From: JBQCEE01 sp051960575
Lineage (GTDB): Bacteria; Actinomycetota; Actinomycetes; Mycobacteriales; Jatrophihabitantaceae
Direction: 5' to 3'
DNA: 12,442 nt
NCBI RefSeq assembly: GCF_051960575.1
Contig: NZ_JBQCEE010000203.1
Location: forward strand, 1-12,442
How positions within the stretch are numbered: the first letter of the stretch is position 1; every line of letters begins with the position of its first letter. The position numbers were made by a program, and so were the translations under genes. The notes below the pieces were generated by a model. The model was given only the letters and a program-made list of their open reading frames with translations, did no database searches and had not been told where the DNA came from. Shown here piece by piece: positions 11,906-12,442 of the stretch.

Positions 11906-12442
11906 TCAGGTGCCGGTGAGCGACGGCGCGAGGTCGAAGGCGAGCACGAGCAGGGCGCCGAGGATCATCGACGGGCCGAACGGCACCTGCGTCTTCAGGC
12001 CCGCCCGGCGGCCGATGATGAGCGCGACGCCGACGACCGCGCCGATGAGGAAGCCGCCGAAGATGCCGTAGTAGACGTGCAGCCAGCCGAACCAGCCGAG
12101 GTAGCCGCCGAGCAGTCCGCCGAGCTTGACGTCGCCGTAGCCGAATGCCTTCGGGGACGCGTAGGCGAGGGCGAACAGCACCGCGAACACAGCCGCCGCC
12201 CCCTCGACCGCACGGAGGTACAGCGGCCAGTCGTCCCGCACGGCGGCGGCGAGCGCCCCGAGTGCCGGCGCTCCGAGGTCGGCGGTGAAGACCAGCCGGT
12301 TCGGCAGCCGGTGCACCTCGAAGTCGACGAGCGCGAGCGGTGTCGCCAGCACCGCCAGCCAGAGCAGCGCGGGCAGCAGGGCGGTGAGCCCGGCGGCGGC
12401 CCCCGCGAGGGCGCCGAGCAGGGCGCCGACGCCCGCGGCCGC
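11906..12442 (-). CDS. A24-family prepilin peptidase (type IV leader peptidase), cut at its 5' end
   Basis: The frame is open to the window edge, so the start lies beyond 12442; 178 residues are visible. Both catalytic aspartates of prepilin peptidases are present: one in LALVDFEVHRLPNRL and one in the GYGDVK motif (FGYGDVKLGGLLGGYLGW). Several membrane segments surround them, for example GIFGGFLIGAVVGVALII and the C-terminal MILGALLVLAFDLA. This short form without the N-terminal methylase domain is common in actinobacteria, where it cleaves prepilin-like signal peptides of Tad/Flp pili or other pseudopilins. Its place just upstream of aroC is part of the conserved actinomycete order. The internal GTG at 12352 lies within the conserved region and is not the start. 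Confidence 0.88.
   Translation of the reverse strand, partial: AAAGVGALLGALAGAAAGLTALLPALLWLAVLATPLALVDFEVHRLPNRLVFTADLGAPALGALAAAVRDDWPLYLRAVEGAAAVFAVLFALAYASPKAFGYGDVKLGGLLGGYLGWFGWLHVYYGIFGGFLIGAVVGVALIIGRRAGLKTQVPFGPSMILGALLVLAFDLAPSLTGT

Overview
The window is a high-GC (by eye about 70% or more) actinobacterial chromosome segment. It carries the conserved actinomycete block chorismate synthesis – efp – nusB – bldD – pyrimidine synthesis. The best lineage marker is a BldD-type regulator sitting between nusB and pyrR, as it does in Streptomyces and relatives. I cannot assign a genus from sequence alone. Almost every base is coding; no gap exceeds 300 bases, and I see no rRNA, tRNA, CRISPR array, insertion sequence or phage gene.

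Layout from the right edge, following minus-strand transcription: a type IV prepilin peptidase, cut by the window edge (11906-12442); a nested palindromic repeat (11831-11899); then aroC-aroK-aroB-aroQ and a TauE/SafE-type membrane exporter, chained by 1-4 base stop/start overlaps. A block not usual for this neighbourhood follows: a LysE-type exporter (+) converging on the TauE/SafE gene, a DUF4442 hotdog protein (-), and a crotonase-family enzyme (+). Then come rpiA, efp and nusB (-), bldD (+), and divergently pyrR-pyrB-pyrC plus the start of a small membrane protein (-), again chained by 4-base ATGA overlaps. carA/carB probably follow beyond position 1 (inference from the conserved order).

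The genes make metabolic sense together. RpiA balances ribose-5-phosphate, hence PRPP for pyrimidines, against the pentose-phosphate flow that gives erythrose-4-phosphate for AroB's substrate. The aro genes make chorismate from dehydroquinate onward, except the AroE step, which is not in the window. EF-P and NusB are translation and transcription factors. PyrR is the PRPP/UMP-sensing RNA-binding regulator of its own operon, and its leader contains a good match to the PyrR binding loop nested inside a stem that would mask the pyrR ribosome-binding site.

The window is mainly core metabolism and I found no wholly new multi-gene system. The points most worth a second look are the PyrR leader structure, a BldD orthologue that has lost half of its c-di-GMP signature, a row of probable leaderless promoters (one written through rare codons at the end of rpiA), a five-codon mini-ORF joining efp to nusB, an EF-P with a variant PGKGG tip, a crotonase with an altered catalytic residue, an exporter coupled to the shikimate operon, and the nested palindrome before aroC.
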